Shown piece after piece: positions 31,745 through 41,942 of a DNA stretch of 64,000 nt. Each line of letters opens with the position of its first letter. The first letter of the stretch is position 1. The notes under the pieces are model-generated. The model was not told the DNA's origin, ran no database searches, and saw only the letters and a list, made by a program, of their open reading frames with translations. The stretch lies in assembly GCA_947561395.2 (NCBI GenBank), contig OX387192.1, forward strand, positions 15,908,221 to 15,972,220, given 5' to 3'. The stretch comes from Buxus sempervirens. Lineage: Eukaryota > Streptophyta > Magnoliopsida > Buxales > Buxaceae. The position numbers were made by a program, and so were the translations under genes.

Positions 31745-34652
31745 ATGGCCCGTCTTCGATCAGCTTCCCGGGATCCTGCAGATGAGCCTTCCTCTTCTAG
31801 GGTTAGGCGAGATCCTGCTGATGTGGCCTCGTCTTCGAGGGCTGAGAGAGATTCGGATTCTGATGTCCCAGATCTCCCTTTTGGGGATTCGCGTGAGGCG
31901 ACCCCAGAGGTATTCTCTAACCCTTCTGAATTTAATATTCCTTTTCAAAACACATCATCTTGATTCTTTCCTCCCTTTAATTATTTTCTTTTAGCCGGCT
32001 GTTGAGGCTTCGGGCAGGGATAGGAGCCGTAGTAGGCGTCGAGCAGGAGGTAGAGATGTGGGCCATGATGAGGGCCGTAGAGGAGGCCGCAGAGGGGGCT
32101 GTGGCAGAGATGAGGCCAGGACCAGGGTTGAGATCCCTGAGGAGGTAGCTGCCCAGATTAGGGATACCGATCTTCTGCATGGCTTGAGGACTCATCCCTC
32201 AGCGTGCGTTAGGGCGGATATCCCTTTGGAGTATCCGATGTCCCATTATAGAGGGAGCTGGGCCAGCTTTGCTAGATTCTTGAGAGCTTGCAGTTCGGCC
32301 TATCGTCGGGAGTTAGGCTTATATGGATTTGGCATGTTTATCACCATCCCGGACGTTCGCTTGGATCGAGCCCTCATTGCTGCATTGCTGGAGAGGTTTT
32401 TCCCGGAGACATTGAGCTTCCACTTCCCAGATATTGAGATTGGGATCCGGCCTTCTGATTTCACGCTCATCACCGGGATTAGGATGATCGGTGATGTTAT
32501 TCCTGAGATGACGATGCCAGAGGCTGATGAGATTGCTGGTTATCTTGGATATATTGTACTGCCTCCCGAGGCCTGGGATCGGGGGAGAGCGAGATTGTCT
32601 CTGACATGGTTGAGAGAGACTTTCAGTAGGAGGCAGTTTGGCCAGCTTGCTACCGGTGATCATGTATTCCCCTTCGCCTTCCGATTCCTTTTTCTGTATA
32701 TGATGGGATCTTGCTTCTTCCCAGAGGACACGACTTCAGTTAGTCCTTATTTTCTGAGTCTTCTGGGAGATCTGCAGCGGGCGAGGAGGTATGCATGGGG
32801 TCCGCTTATTTTTGGTACTATTCTGGCCAGCCTGCACCGATCAGTGAGCGGCCTCTCTACTTCCAGAGGGGCTGGAGTTGGGTGCAGGTTCTTCTGGACC
32901 TTCTTGCAGGTGAACCTTATTTCCCTTCTTTTTCTTTATCTCTTTCTTTTTATCTCTCATTTTCTATTCTTCTGACTATTTTCTTCTTTCTTGCAGTTTT
33001 TTTCTAGGGTTTATATACCCTATTTCCGCCCTACCTCTACGATGCCTGAGGAGACGTATCCCATGGCACTTAGATGGTGTCATGTAGAGCACGACTCTGA
33101 AAAGAGTCGTCCCAGGTCTGCCCGGGCCCACTTAGACAGGTTATACCGGTCTGAGGTAATCTTCTTTAATTCCTCTACTTCTTCTTTTCTTTTCTTCCTG
33201 GATCGCATATCTGATGTCCTGTTCTGTTTTTCAGCTATTTGTCCCCAGGATGGAGGACATTCATGAGGTGCTGGCCCTGCAGGCAGCCAGAGATGATGCA
33301 TTTGTCCCTGACCAGAGACGATAGAGATACCAGTTCTTTATTGGTCAGCTGGGCAGCATCTGGTACTACGGCGAGCGCTTCTTCTTTCAGCATGTGGGAG
33401 AGCCGCGGATTCCTGCCATCCCGCCAGATACTACTCCTTTCTATCCTCCTATGCCTGTTGATCCTGCCCAGTTCCTAGATTGGACTGAGGCAGAGACATT
33501 ATTGGAGGAAGGTGACTATGATGCCTGGTTCAGGCGAGCTTCTGTTGGGTGCCTCATGTCACCCATGCCTGTCCGTGGCGGAGTCACGGAGATAGGAGGG
33601 GTAGTGATTAGGGCCTACGACACTACGGTATGCCTTCTTCTTTTTCACCTTTCTATTTTCATTTCATCTGCACTTAGCATTTTTATGACTTCTTTCTTTT
33701 CGATTTCAGGAGGTCCAGTTGGCAGAGATCCGGTCTCGTTATGCTGATCTAGAGCGCCAGCGAGATGCTGCGATTGCCGAACTGGATGCCCTCTATATCA
33801 CCATTTCAGACCTCCGGGAGCAGCTAGCCAGAGCACGGGGCCAGGAAGGTCCATCTGATGCACAGGACCCGGCGGGTCCATCTTATACTCAGGTTAAATT
33901 CTTCTTTTATTTCCATTCTTGCTCTTGCATTTGTTTGTCTTGTTTTGACTGAATTTTTCTTATAGTTTCAGGAGGACACAGCCGGCCCTTCTTCTCCTGC
34001 TTCACCCGTGCCCATGCATTTTCGGGACGAGGTATTTTCTGTGGCACGGGTGGAGTTCGTGACGTCTCCCAGTCCAGTAGAGATTCCTGCAGCAGAGCCC
34101 GAGGTCGAGGCTGACATTGTACCTGCTGCTGAGGATGTGCCAGAGTCGGCCCCAGTAGCTGAGATTGCTCCTGATGCGTCTGCTGATGTAGATATGGATT
34201 TGGATATGGACGCCGCTGTGGTAGAGCCTACTTTGGAGACTACGGTGATGGAGGAGGCTACAACTGATCCTGTAGAGCCCGAGGTGGAGACGACTGCCAC
34301 TGAGCCTGTGGAGCCTGAGGTTGATGTACCTGGGACATCTGCTCCTACTGGTCCTGCTATGGAGGCTGTAGAGGAGGCGCCTGCTGCTGTTGATCCTTCT
34401 GCGGATTCTTCCCGTACAGAGTCTGATCCCGATTCTACAAGATATGTAGATACTTCAGGGTACGTCCCTCCTGATCATCCCACTGCTGGCCTTGTGCCTT
34501 TATATATGTGGCATGATATTCAGTCTGTTTTGAGCAGGATGACGCGTAGCACAGCTCGCAATATTGTGTGGCATGTCTTTGAGCGCAGGCAATCTTCAGG
34601 CCGTGGTCGAGGCAGAGGACGAGGCCGTGGCCGTAGGGGTGGACCTGCATAG
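31745..34652 (+). pseudogene. Antisense gene 1: plant mobile domain (PMD) protein, six exons, one stop
   Basis: Coding exons are 31745-31909, 31995-32909, 32997-33155, 33235-33627, 33710-33892 and 33966-34652; all introns are GT-AG and every join keeps frame, about 833 codons. Exon 1 is Ser/Asp-rich; exon 2 starts Arg/Gly-rich then holds the plant mobile domain (aminotransferase-like PMD), with RADIPLEYPMSHYRGSWASF, FFPETLSFHFPDIEIGIRPS and DFTLITGIRM. Exon 5 is a coiled coil, exon 6 is acidic/Pro-rich and ends in an RGRGRG tail. PMD proteins such as Arabidopsis MAIN and MAIL1 act in the nucleus on gene expression and transposon silencing. The only lesion is an in-frame TAG at 33322-33324. 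It lies antisense to gag-pol near the 3' LTR, with a family 2 homologue at 17945. Confidence 0.85.
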
Positions 34653-34867
34653 TCATTAGATTAGGATTATTTCATGTACATTTGTATTTTTTGGCAAAAG
34701 TGATGTAAACATTCATGTATATAAAAGAAGTTTGATTTATTTCCATTTGTGTTCTTTTCTTCTTTATTTACAGTATTTATTACCTGATGAATGTTAAACA
34801 GGGACAGGTGAAGCTTAGAAAAACCAAGGAAATTAAAAATTCCCATTTTTTTGCATTTTTTTGAAGG
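34653..34867. other. 3' flank of antisense gene 1
   Basis: AT-rich DNA with no coding signal. It probably holds the gene 1 poly(A) region; TATATAAAAG at 34719 is not a clear poly(A) signal. Confidence 0.35.
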
Positions 34868-35029
34868 AACCGTATTTATTCTACGAGCAGGCTGTGCCCG
34901 TAAAATTACTACGGGCGCACTCTGCCCGTGAAGTTTTCACGGTCAGGCGTGTCCGTAGTTCCTACACGGGCGCGCTTTGCCCGTAGTATAATTACGGAAT
35001 TTACTGCCTTACGATTTTTTCTATATAAA
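34868..35029 (+). promoter_or_regulatory. Antisense gene 2 promoter: five hairpins plus TATA box
   Basis: Hairpin units start at 34868, 34896, 34924, 34951 and 34979 (28-bp step, one 27) and carry the same word as the LTR arrays. The TATA box CTATATAAAC (35021-35030) follows about 22 bp after the last hairpin. The predicted start near 35053 gives a 5' UTR of about 68 nt. Confidence 0.82.
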
Positions 35030-35120
35030 CTCCTAGGGAACGTCATTGTGACACTTTTATTAATTGAAAAACTCCCTGAGCACGTCTTTTCTCGCTTTCC
35101 TTGGCTTCTTTGGCGCTTCC

Positions 35121-36898
35121 ATGGCTTCCCCTACGCCGCTTTCTCCTGCCGTTGAATCTCCTCCTGCAAGACAACCTGTTAGATCAAAACCTCCTAATCT
35201 TACCAGGTACAATATTGTGGATTCCTTTTATGATAGATGGGTTAACTCCATGACCCTTGATGAGGAGATTCGTTGGGATTCCATCCACTTAGGGCACATC
35301 CTACACCTCCCTAAAATTCCCTTTAAGTGGGAAATCATTGAAGCTTTGATTGGCCACTGGGTACCTGAGCTGAATCTCTTCCGTTTTGATGACAAAGAGA
35401 TGACTCCCACCATAGAAGAAATTGAAACCATCCTTGGCCTTAGATTTTCTGAAAAAGTTGTGAACCCACCCCTAAAGCTTAGTTATAAAAAAGAGGCTTC
35501 CACTTTCTTGGGTATAGGGAAGAAGGACTTAGGAAATTCTGATGCACTATTGACCTTGTCCAAGACCTTTTTGACTGAAAAACTTCTGAGGAGTAATGAC
35601 AAGGACGCTAGGTTTAATGCATTGACCCTGGTAGTGATCAATCAGCTGCTTTTTCCACGGGGTGATGACCAGGTTGACTTGGCTCTCATCTCAGTTATCT
35701 GCCAGGTTAGGGAACACGAGAGGTTGGCCCTATGATCCTAGCAGAGATATATCAGGCCCTTACTGATTGTTATTTCAGGAAGAAGAAACGCTTCCTTACC
35801 TGCGCCCCTATCCTACAGGTAAAAAATATGCATATATTTTTTTCTTTTCTATTTTTTTTCTTTTTATTCTTTCTTTCCTTTCTTCTTCTTTTTCTTCTCT
35901 CTGCTTCTTCTTCTTCTTCTCTTTTTTCTCTTTTTTTTTCTTTTTCTTTCTCTCTTTTTTTTTCTTTTTTTGGAAATAAATTGAAATACTCCCTTTTTCT
36001 GCAGCTTTGGTTGCTTGACCATCTTAGCCAGGTTGAAGAAATAACTCGCCGCTTCTTTCCAAGATTGAAAGTTCCTGTTTTGATGAGCAATAGGGGATGT
36101 CCTAACATCCAAGGTGGCAAGCAAGGCTGGTTCACTTTCTTGGGTACTCTCCAGGATGATCAAGTGAGATGGCCTGGCACTTATCAGCCCACTCCAGAGA
36201 CAGTGATTAGCTTTAGGGATAAAAACTTTTTGGCCCTAGCAGGCTTGAAATCTGCTGTTCTCTATCTTCCTTTGAGGGTTCTTCGGCAATTTGGAGCGAC
36301 CCAGGGAATTATGATCCCCACAGGTTATGAGAGCTTTGTAGGGCCACTTACATCAGCCACCATGGGGCTAAATGCTCAATTAATGAAAGAGTGGTCCTAT
36401 GTTTGCTTTCTGCGGGGTCCAGTCTTTTCTGAGTCCCATGTGAAGGACTATCATTTCTGGATCAAAGAACAGGTGCAGAGTCATGCCCCAGTACCAGAGG
36501 ATCCTTCTGCAGTTCTTCCTCCTACCTATGAAGATATTCTGGAGTCAGAAAGGGCAACCCATAAACGGCTTCAACAAATATGGGTACGGGAGGCTCAAGA
36601 ACTTAGGATAAAAGTCCTTGTTCTGGAGAGGAAGCTTGAAGAGCAGAAGTCTGGCCGTATTGCCATGGAGAAGAAACTTGAAGAACAAAGGCAAGCTCGT
36701 CGCTTTGAAGTCCGAGTGATGCGGAAGAAGTATCAGGATTCCTTGGCCGACCTTAGGGCGTTGAAGATCAAGCTTTCTTTTTCAGATGAAGTCATCTCCT
36801 TTTTGAGTGATCCTGATGCAGAGGGTGCTTCTGGAATCATTGCAACTCAGGCAGCTAGGATTAGGGAGCTTGAGGAGCAGTTAGGGAGTAGGGATTAG
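35121..36898 (+). pseudogene. Antisense gene 2: PMD/DUF7745-like protein with coiled coil, one frameshift
   Basis: The start is ATG 35121 in the good plant context TTCCATGGCT. Exon 1 is 35121-35818, exon 2 is 36005-36898, with a long T-rich GT-AG intron. The N-terminal half (RWVNSMTLDEEIRWDSIHLG, WEIIEALIGHWVPELNLFRF, MTPTIEEIETILGLRFSE) resembles DUF7745-type plant mobile domain relatives that often occur in retrotransposons. Exon 2 continues the globular part (LWLLDHLSQVEEITRRFFPR) and ends in a long coiled coil (ERATHKRLQQIW, LEEQRQARRFEVRV, IRELEEQLGSRD). One nucleotide is missing near 35731: the frame ending RLAL-stop continues one frame over as MILAEIYQALTDCY. Function is unknown; a nuclear or chromatin role is inferred from the PMD family only. 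Confidence 0.8.
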
Positions 36899-37833
36899 AT
36901 TCTTTCATCTCTTTTTTTTTTTTTCATTTTTTTCTATACTTTTATACAAAAGCAAACTCCATTAGTGGAAAGATATTAGATTTAATTCAAAAATAGGTTT
37001 TATATTATTGGCCTCATAATTCTCAGATGCTTATAAAAACAGAAGTTTTATGAAAATGTATTTGATTTCTCATCACTGGCCAAAGTATAGTTTTTTTTTT
37101 TTTGAAAGCTGATCTAAAACACTTAATCACATATAATTAAAGGAATTAAAATCAGGTTGAATAATGAAAAGGGTAGTCCAAGCAATAGGGAGAGACCAAA
37201 TTTGTCTACCCCGTGACCTTTAGAATCATCCCCTAATGATTTTACCTTCATGATGGACCCTGCTAATCTGCTCAGTTTCCAGTGCTCATGCTGATTAAAT
37301 TTAGACCACATGATCAACTCAACCTTTGAATTTTTTTTTCTTTTTTTTCTATTTTTTTTCTTTTGCCAATATTGCCCCTAGTGCCAGTTACGGTTTTCAC
37401 TAAGGCCGGCTTCTGCATTCCGTCATCACAAATCTTACTCTGAAAGTTGAATGAATATACTAAAATCACCGAGGTCTTAATAATAGGACGAAACACAGGC
37501 TAGGTTCGGTTTATGAAAGAAAAGGTATTAAAGGCTCAAGATTTTCTAAGGGTAAAAAAAATGCGTCAACTGGACTTACAGTCATGGTGAACTCGATCCC
37601 ATTCTTCTTCTTTTGTATTTGGCTTTCATTTGCCCTTATATATTTTTTTTCTCTTTTTTTTTTCTCAAAATTTTTTTCTTTTTGCCCCTATTGGCTTTGC
37701 CCCAGTATAAGGCTGTAAGTCCAGTTTAGGTTTAACAAAAAAAAGACGAACAGGCTCAAATTGGTTTGACTAAGGATTCAAATTTTGGGATATAAAGCAC
37801 AATGGCCTCAGATCATTTCCTAGTAATATTCAT
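36899..37833. other. Spacer between antisense gene 2 and integrase, no gene seen
   Basis: AT-rich DNA with many T runs (37330-37365, 37640-37680). This is where the 3' ends of the convergent antisense gene and gag-pol transcripts meet. I see no coding sequence. Confidence 0.5.
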
Positions 37834-39288
37834 TCATGGAAAATATTTCTTTACTGCATCAGAGTTAATTGGCTCAGGAAAATCCTTCCCATCCATTTCT
37901 GTTAAGATGAGAGCACCCCCTGATAGGACCTTCTTGACTATATAAGGCCCTTCCCAATTTGGTTTGAACTTTCCACGAGGATCTTCCAAAAAGGGTAAAA
38001 TCTTCTTTAATACCAAATTTCCTTCTTGGAAAGTTCTGGGCTTTACCTTCTTATTGTAAGCCCTGGCCATCCTCTTCCGATATAATTGGCCATGACTAAG
38101 TGCCTTCAAACGCTTTTCTTCTATTAAATTGAGTTGATCATGCATAGACTGTATCCATTCAGCTTCTTCTAATTCAGCTTCCATTAGCACTCTTAGTGAA
38201 GGTATTTCCACTTCCACTGGTAAAACTGCTTCCATTCCATAGACTAAGGAGTATGGGGTTGCCCCTGTAGAAGTCCGGATTGAGGTTCTGTAAGCATGTA
38301 GAGCAAGTGGCAGCATTTCATGCCAATCTTTAAAACTCACCACCATCTTTTGAATAATCTTCTTTATATTCTTATTCGCTGCTTCTACTGCCCCATTCAT
38401 CTTTGGTCTGTAAGGCGCTGACTTGTGGTGGGTAATCTGAAATTGTTCACACATCTTCCTCATGTCTTTGTTCTTAAGGTTTGAAGCATTGTCTGTTACT
38501 ATGGCACTTGGCAAACCATAGCGACAAATGATTTTGTGCTTTAAAAACTTAAGAACATGGCTACTTGTAATGTTTGCATATGAAGCTGCCTCTACCCACT
38601 TGGTGAAGTAATCAATTGCTACGAGTATAAATCTATGTCCATTTGATGCCTTTGGAGAGATCATTCCAATGACATCTATACCCCACATAGAAAAAGGCCA
38701 CGGAGATGTCATACTGTGTAATTCACTTGGGGGTGCATTCTTGTTATCCGCGTACACTTGGCATAAATGACACCTTTTAACATGCATATAGCAATCGTGC
38801 TCCATAGTCGACCAGTAATATCCCAATCGCAGAATCTTCTTGGCAAGCATATGCCCATTCATATGGGGTCCACACACTCCTCCATGTACCGTTTCAACTA
38901 TCCTTTCTGACTCAGTCTTTGCAACACATCTAAGTAGTATATCATTGTGTGATCTTTTGTACAACTGCCCACCACTTAGTAAGAACTGTCCTGCCAGCCT
39001 TTGTATTGTTCTTTTCTCTGTAGAGGTGCCATTTTCTGGTAAAGTTCGATCATTTAGGAAATTCTTAATGTCTTGAAACCATGGTACTTCTTCTTCTGGG
39101 GTTTCTTCTAGAACAAGGCAGTAAGCTGGTTCATCTCTGACTTCAATTTCCAATGGTCTAATATCAACACCTTCTGGCATACTGACCATTGAAGCCAATG
39201 TTGCTAGAGCATCTGCAAACTGATTTTTGGCCCTTGGCATATAATTGAAGGAAATTCGAGTAAACTTGGTGCTTATTTCTTCCAAATA
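37834..39288 (-). pseudogene. RNase H end and integrase of the complete element
   Basis: The frame of about 485 codons opens with the end of RNase H (NYMPRAKNQFADALATLASM). The integrase has the HHCC zinc finger (VHGG...H...CHLC), then the DDE core: D in MWGIDVIGM, D in AIVTDNASN, E in MNGAVEAANKNIKK, all present. The C-terminal GPYIVKKVLSGGALIL is the usual gypsy integrase tail; there is no chromodomain, as expected for Tat/Ogre. The frame is open over its whole length, so integrase is the best preserved pol part. It is separated from the upstream RNase H by one in-frame TAG at 39291-39289. Downstream it meets antisense gene 2 tail to tail. Confidence 0.92.
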
Positions 39289-39560
39289 CTAGTGATAGGG
39301 GATCAATTTGTGATCCTTGGTTTTCCATTCACCAGTTGTTTGGAAGATGATAAGACTCAAATCCCCATATACGTCAAGTTCCTCTACTTCATGGTCTAAG
39401 GCTACTTGCAACCCAATTATGCATGCTTCATACTCTGCTATATTGTTCGTGCATTGGAACCTTAACTTCACTGCGATTGGGATATGTGCCCCATCTGGCT
39501 TGATCAATACAGCCCCTATTCCATTTCCATTCATATTGGCGGCCCCATCAAAAAACATTT
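39289..39560 (-). pseudogene. RNase H (second, plant-type) of the complete element
   Basis: MFFDGAANMNGNGIGAVLIK, then NNIAEYEACIIGLQVALDH and LDVYGDLSLII show the D, E, D catalytic residues of an RNase H. In the Tat/Ogre clade an additional RNase H lies between RT and integrase. Upstream it is fused out of frame to the end of a truncated RT (junction about 39545-39575), so the RT thumb and the first RNase H are deleted. Confidence 0.85.
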
Positions 39561-39574
39561 GCCATGAAAAAAAA

Positions 39575-40495
39575 TAAATTAAAGTGGAAGGTACCCCAAG
39601 GGGTGATAAAGGCTGTCTTCTCTTGGTCTTCCTTAGCCATCTTAATCTGATTATATCCAGAAAAGCCGTCCATGAATGAGAATAGACTATGTACAGCGGT
39701 GTTATCCACCAAGATGTGTATGTGTGGAAGTGGAAAGTCATCCTTTGGACTTGCCTTATTCAAATCTCTATAATCTAAGCACATTCTGACTTTTCCATCC
39801 TTCTTTGGCACTGGCACTATATTTGCAAGCCATTCGGGGTATGTGGAAACTGCTAAGAATCCGGCTTGGAATTGTTTAACCACTTCATCTTTGACCTTTA
39901 GCGTCCATTCAGGTTTTAACCTTCTCAGTTTCTGTTTAACTGGCTTAGAGTCTGGTAGAATTGGTAGCCTGTGTACCACCATATCTGTGTCTAACCCCGG
40001 CATATCCCGATACGACCATGCAAACACATCTTCATAGTCAGCCAAAAATCGTATCATTTCATCCCGCTGTACCTCAGATAGACATACCCCAATCTTCACT
40101 ATTTTTGGGTCATCTTCGGTCCCTAGGTTTATTGATATGGTCTCTTCGATATTGGGTTGGACCCCCTTTTCATGACGCTCTAATTGATATGTGATTTCCT
40201 TTGGAACGTCGTCTTCTTCGTCCTCGGTCTGTTCTTCAACCCTCATTAGGTCAAAGTCGAGCTTAAGGTCGAAGTCATACTCATCCTGATCCAATTCCGT
40301 TTGCTTATATGGTTCATAAATGGTTTGGACCTTTTTGAAAAATTTATCTTTTCTAAAAAAAACTGAAAAATCTTTTTGTGTTATTTGAGAGCCTTCTACA
40401 AAATCTTTCCCTGATGAAGAAGGCTCATTAAAACCTTCAGGAAAAGGGCATTCCACTAATGGAGTTTTTTTTTGGAAGCCATGCCTGTTTGCCAA
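39575..40495 (-). pseudogene. Reverse transcriptase, catalytic core deleted
   Basis: Recognisable blocks are WSYRDMPGLD, KQKLRRLKPEW, NIVPVPKKDGKVRMCLDYRD, LNKASPKDDFPLPHI and FSFMDGFSGYNQIKM (first catalytic Asp), then KTAFITPWGTFHF. Directly after this the sequence jumps into RNase H; the YxDD loop and the rest of the palm, thumb and connection are missing. The N-terminal 130 residues are acidic linker (EEQTEDEEDD). The start of this frame lies in an A-homopolymer where the upstream frame shifts. An element with this lesion cannot reverse-transcribe itself. Confidence 0.92.
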
Positions 40496-40920
40496 ACAAA
40501 CGCGGCTTCAAAAGTAAGGGGAGTTTCCTCCCAATTATTCAGAATGAAAGAATCTGGGGCAGGGATACAAGCCTGCTCCTCAAGCTCATGGTCTGCATCA
40601 GAGATCACCAGTACTGGGTGAGTTGCATCGCCTGCTTCTTCTGTAGGGCCAGTTCCAGATGGAACTTCTACTGCAGCCCAATCAATAAAAGGTAGCTCCT
40701 CTGCTACTTTTTCTTGGTTGCCTTCTGTCATGGCAAAGAATGCCCCTACGTCCTCAGAAAAGTCCTGCTCCTGTTCTGCCTGTGGCCCAGGCCCACCAGA
40801 TGCTTGTGGAGGTGGAGGTGGAACATATGGTTGTATTGTGGAGGGTTTGGGTTTCTGATGTGCGGGAATTTTATAGCTTCTATCTGCCCCTGTCTTCTCC
40901 ATTTATTTGGCTTGGACCCC
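40456..40920 (-). pseudogene. Protease-RT linker region
   Basis: One open frame (KPKPSTIQPYVPPPPPQASG, then acidic, ending WQTGMASKKK) continues the protein between protease/G-patch and RT. It is in a different frame from both neighbours: one shift near 40905, another at the A9 run near 40470. In Ogre elements an intron is known in this area; I see no convincing splice pair, so frameshift mutation is my preferred reading. Confidence 0.6.
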
Positions 40921-41942
40921 AACCCTGCTCTGTGAACCATCTTCTTAACCTGTACTGGTTCTATCCTTCCTTGTAGGTTAACCCCCAGACCTTTTCCAGG
41001 GTGAAAATGGTACTTTTCTAGCACATTTTTGACCATTTTTTCAGCACAGGTCAATTTTCCTTCTTTTTCCTGATACCCCCCAGGTATATAATTCACAGCT
41101 TCAAATTGGAAAGAGTGAAATGCCATCTTATCAGCAGTCATTTCCATGTTAATACAGGGTACATCAGGGGACCACATGGGGGGAACCAAGTTTTCGGCCA
41201 GGACGGTAATCACCTTTTGCCCTCTAATGTACTTGACTCTTTGGTGGAGGGTAGATGGTATGGCCCTAGCTGTATGAGTCCACGGCCTTCCTAGGAGTAG
41301 GTTGAAGGCTGCAGGTATATCCATCACTTCAAATGTGATGTTGAAAATATACGGTCCAATTGTGACCGGCAGTTCAACCTCCCCTAGGGAGTGTGTTTTA
41401 GAGCTGTCAAATGCTCTTATAATTCTTCCATTTTGTTTTATTTTGTTTCGCTCCAGATTGAGCTTAACAAAGGTTACTAACGGGCAGACATTGAGGGCCG
41501 ACCCATTATCAATCAAGACCCGGGCTATCATGCAACCCTTACTGAGTACCGCTATGTGCAATGGGTCAACATGATGGTACCCGGCTGGACTGATTTCAGT
41601 CTCAGAAAAAGTTATCACATTGTGGGATAAAATTTGACCAACCATCCGGCCTAGTTGGTCTGGTTCAATACTTTTAGGCACATGGGCCCCCTGGAGTATC
41701 CTTAACAAGGAGTCCCTATGTTTTTCGGAATTTAACAATAATCCCAGAATTGAGATCTGGGCAGGGACTTTGTTCAACTGCTCAATGACATTGAACTCAC
41801 TCTTTTTTATTACCTTAATGAGGTCAGCAGCCTCACTGTTAGTTACCTGAGGGGCTTCTTCCCCTACCTTGGCCTTTCCTTTATTTTTTCTCCTTCTTTC
41901 TCCTTCTCTGTTTCTTTTTGTTTTTCTTCCACCCCTAGACAT
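40906..41942 (-). pseudogene. Aspartic protease and G-patch region of the complete element
   Basis: The frame starts in a basic stretch overlapping the gag end, then EQLNKVPAQISILGLLLNSE, a conserved Tat/Ogre block. The protease active site is VLIDNGSALNVCPL (D-N-G-S in place of D-T/S-G). KYHFHPGKGLGVNLQG is a G-patch-like motif near the end. It overlaps gag (41942-41864) in another frame; relatives often have gag-pro as one frame, so this may be a frameshift mutation near 41900 rather than programmed shifting. Confidence 0.85.

Noticed and set aside
33968-34300. Ser/Thr-rich minus-strand frame of 110 codons
   Set aside because: It is the shadow of the acidic/Pro-rich last exon of antisense gene 1, which has consistent splice frames on the plus strand.
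35706-35778. A 73-bp intron in antisense gene 2 at GTTAGG...TTTCAG
   Set aside because: It gives a 40-nt exon that breaks the frame into exon 2; a 1-nt loss near 35731 restores the peptide RLAL-MILAEIYQALTDCY without it.
35770-36163. Lys/Glu/Arg-rich minus-strand frames
   Set aside because: They lie opposite the T-rich intron of antisense gene 2; low-complexity shadow.
40460-40910. A spliced Ogre-type intron between protease and RT
   Set aside because: The region reads as continuous protein in shifted frames and has no convincing donor/acceptor pair, so frameshifts are simpler.
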